DNA of 64,000 bases from Mesomycoplasma dispar. GTDB taxonomy: Bacteria; Bacillota_I; Bacilli_A; Mycoplasmatales; Metamycoplasmataceae. The position numbers and the translations under genes are program-made. Positions 63,744 to 64,000 of the stretch are shown in pieces; the stretch's first letter is position 1, and the number at the start of each line of letters is the position of its first letter. Below the pieces are notes generated by a model that did not search any database, was not told the origin of the DNA, and saw only the letters and a list, made by a program, of their open reading frames with translations. The DNA is taken from assembly GCF_000941075.1 (NCBI RefSeq), contig NZ_CP007229.1, forward strand, positions 868,001 to 932,000. Direction: 5' to 3'.

Positions 63744-64000
63744 ATTTTTTGAAAAATTTTGACAAAATTTTAAAAAAAATTTAAATCCACGTATCAGTCT
63801 TGTTATTCCTTATGCAATTTTTGCATTAATTTTAATAGTCATTCCACTAATTTTACTTTTTGTAAAATCGGTAACTCCACTTTCAACTCACGGTCAAAGT
63901 TTCGATAATCATTTGTTGGTTAAAGAACAAACTACCTGACAAATTATTGGCCGTTCAATTTTTGTCGGATTAGTTTGCGCTTTCATTTGTTTGATTTTAG
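63730..64000 (+). CDS. potB: Spermidine/putrescine ABC transporter permease, 5' part
   Basis: ATG 63730 inside the end of potA; the frame is open to the window edge (90 residues seen). Basic N-terminus with Trp codons as TGA, first membrane helix IPYAIFALILIVIPLILLFVKS (as VIPYAIFALILIV, IPLILLF), an external loop, and the start of the permease core TTWQIIGRSIFVGLVCAF. This is the PotB/PotH layout and the expected gene after potA. Confidence 0.85.

Overview
The window comes from a small, AT-rich bacterial genome that reads UGA as tryptophan: nearly every gene is open only if TGA is a sense codon. Mycoplasma hallmarks are a P97/P102 adhesin pair with NQGKKAEG repeats, tandem surface lipoproteins with a lipoprotein nuclease inside an ABC-transporter operon, a putative immunoglobulin-blocking protein and a DUF1410-like giant surface protein. 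This points to the Mesomycoplasma hyopneumoniae group (hyopneumoniae / flocculare / dispar / ovipneumoniae relatives). The species cannot be settled by eye. The P97 repeat layout differs from textbook M. hyopneumoniae P97, and a type III R-M system and a subtilisin are present, so a sister species is likely.

Layout. 1-4.4 kb (+): 3' part of a two-domain PhnE-like permease (P69 type), a small SLBB/ComEA-like protein, a short ComEC, and DNA polymerase III delta. 4.4-16.7 kb (+): an import operon with three paralogous substrate-binding lipoproteins, a thermonuclease-type lipoprotein, an ATPase with a ~335-residue coiled-coil insertion, two permeases and a 55-residue membrane protein. It looks like a system that digests nucleic acid at the surface and imports products. 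17-21 kb: a multi-spanning membrane protein (+), an unknown protein (-) and an Ig-blocking (MIB-like) protein (-) with no MIP protease beside it. 21.4-21.8 kb: an internally deleted IS copy. 22-28.5 kb (-): P97-P102 adhesin operon whose promoter -35 region lies in a homopolymer. 28.9-32.5 kb (-): subtilisin-like protease plus a partner lipoprotein. 32.8-34.7 kb (-): gyrB. 34.9-38.2 kb (-): a large EEP-fold nuclease-like surface protein whose catalytic motifs appear substituted. 38.5-43 kb (-): type III restriction-modification, with mod switched off by a (GA)10 tract. 43.1-50.8 kb (-): nox, tRNA-His (+), pdhA-pdhB, apt, an amino-acid permease and a coiled-coil protein. 51.1-52.5 kb (+): tRNA-Leu, tRNA-Lys, pfkA and a 42-residue basic protein. 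52.7-53.5 kb: a tandem MITE-like element in the 3' end of the giant surface protein gene (53.4-57.5 kb, -). 57.9-60.5 kb: divergent ktrB/ktrA. 60.5-61.9 kb: an intact IS3-like element. 62.1-64 kb (+): a structured leader, then potA and the start of potB.

Themes. Many genes face the host: adhesins, Ig blocker, proteases, nucleases, lipoproteins. Several have switch-like DNA next to them: the GA repeat in mod, 17-18 nt homopolymers upstream of lipoprotein and adhesin genes, promoter-hairpin-T-run leaders that look like attenuators, perfect hairpins inside coding regions, and a MITE that rewrites a protein C-terminus. Several transcripts look leaderless (ktrA, apt, the EEP protein, two leader uORFs). 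Everything here rests on reading the sequence and on family knowledge. No database search was run.
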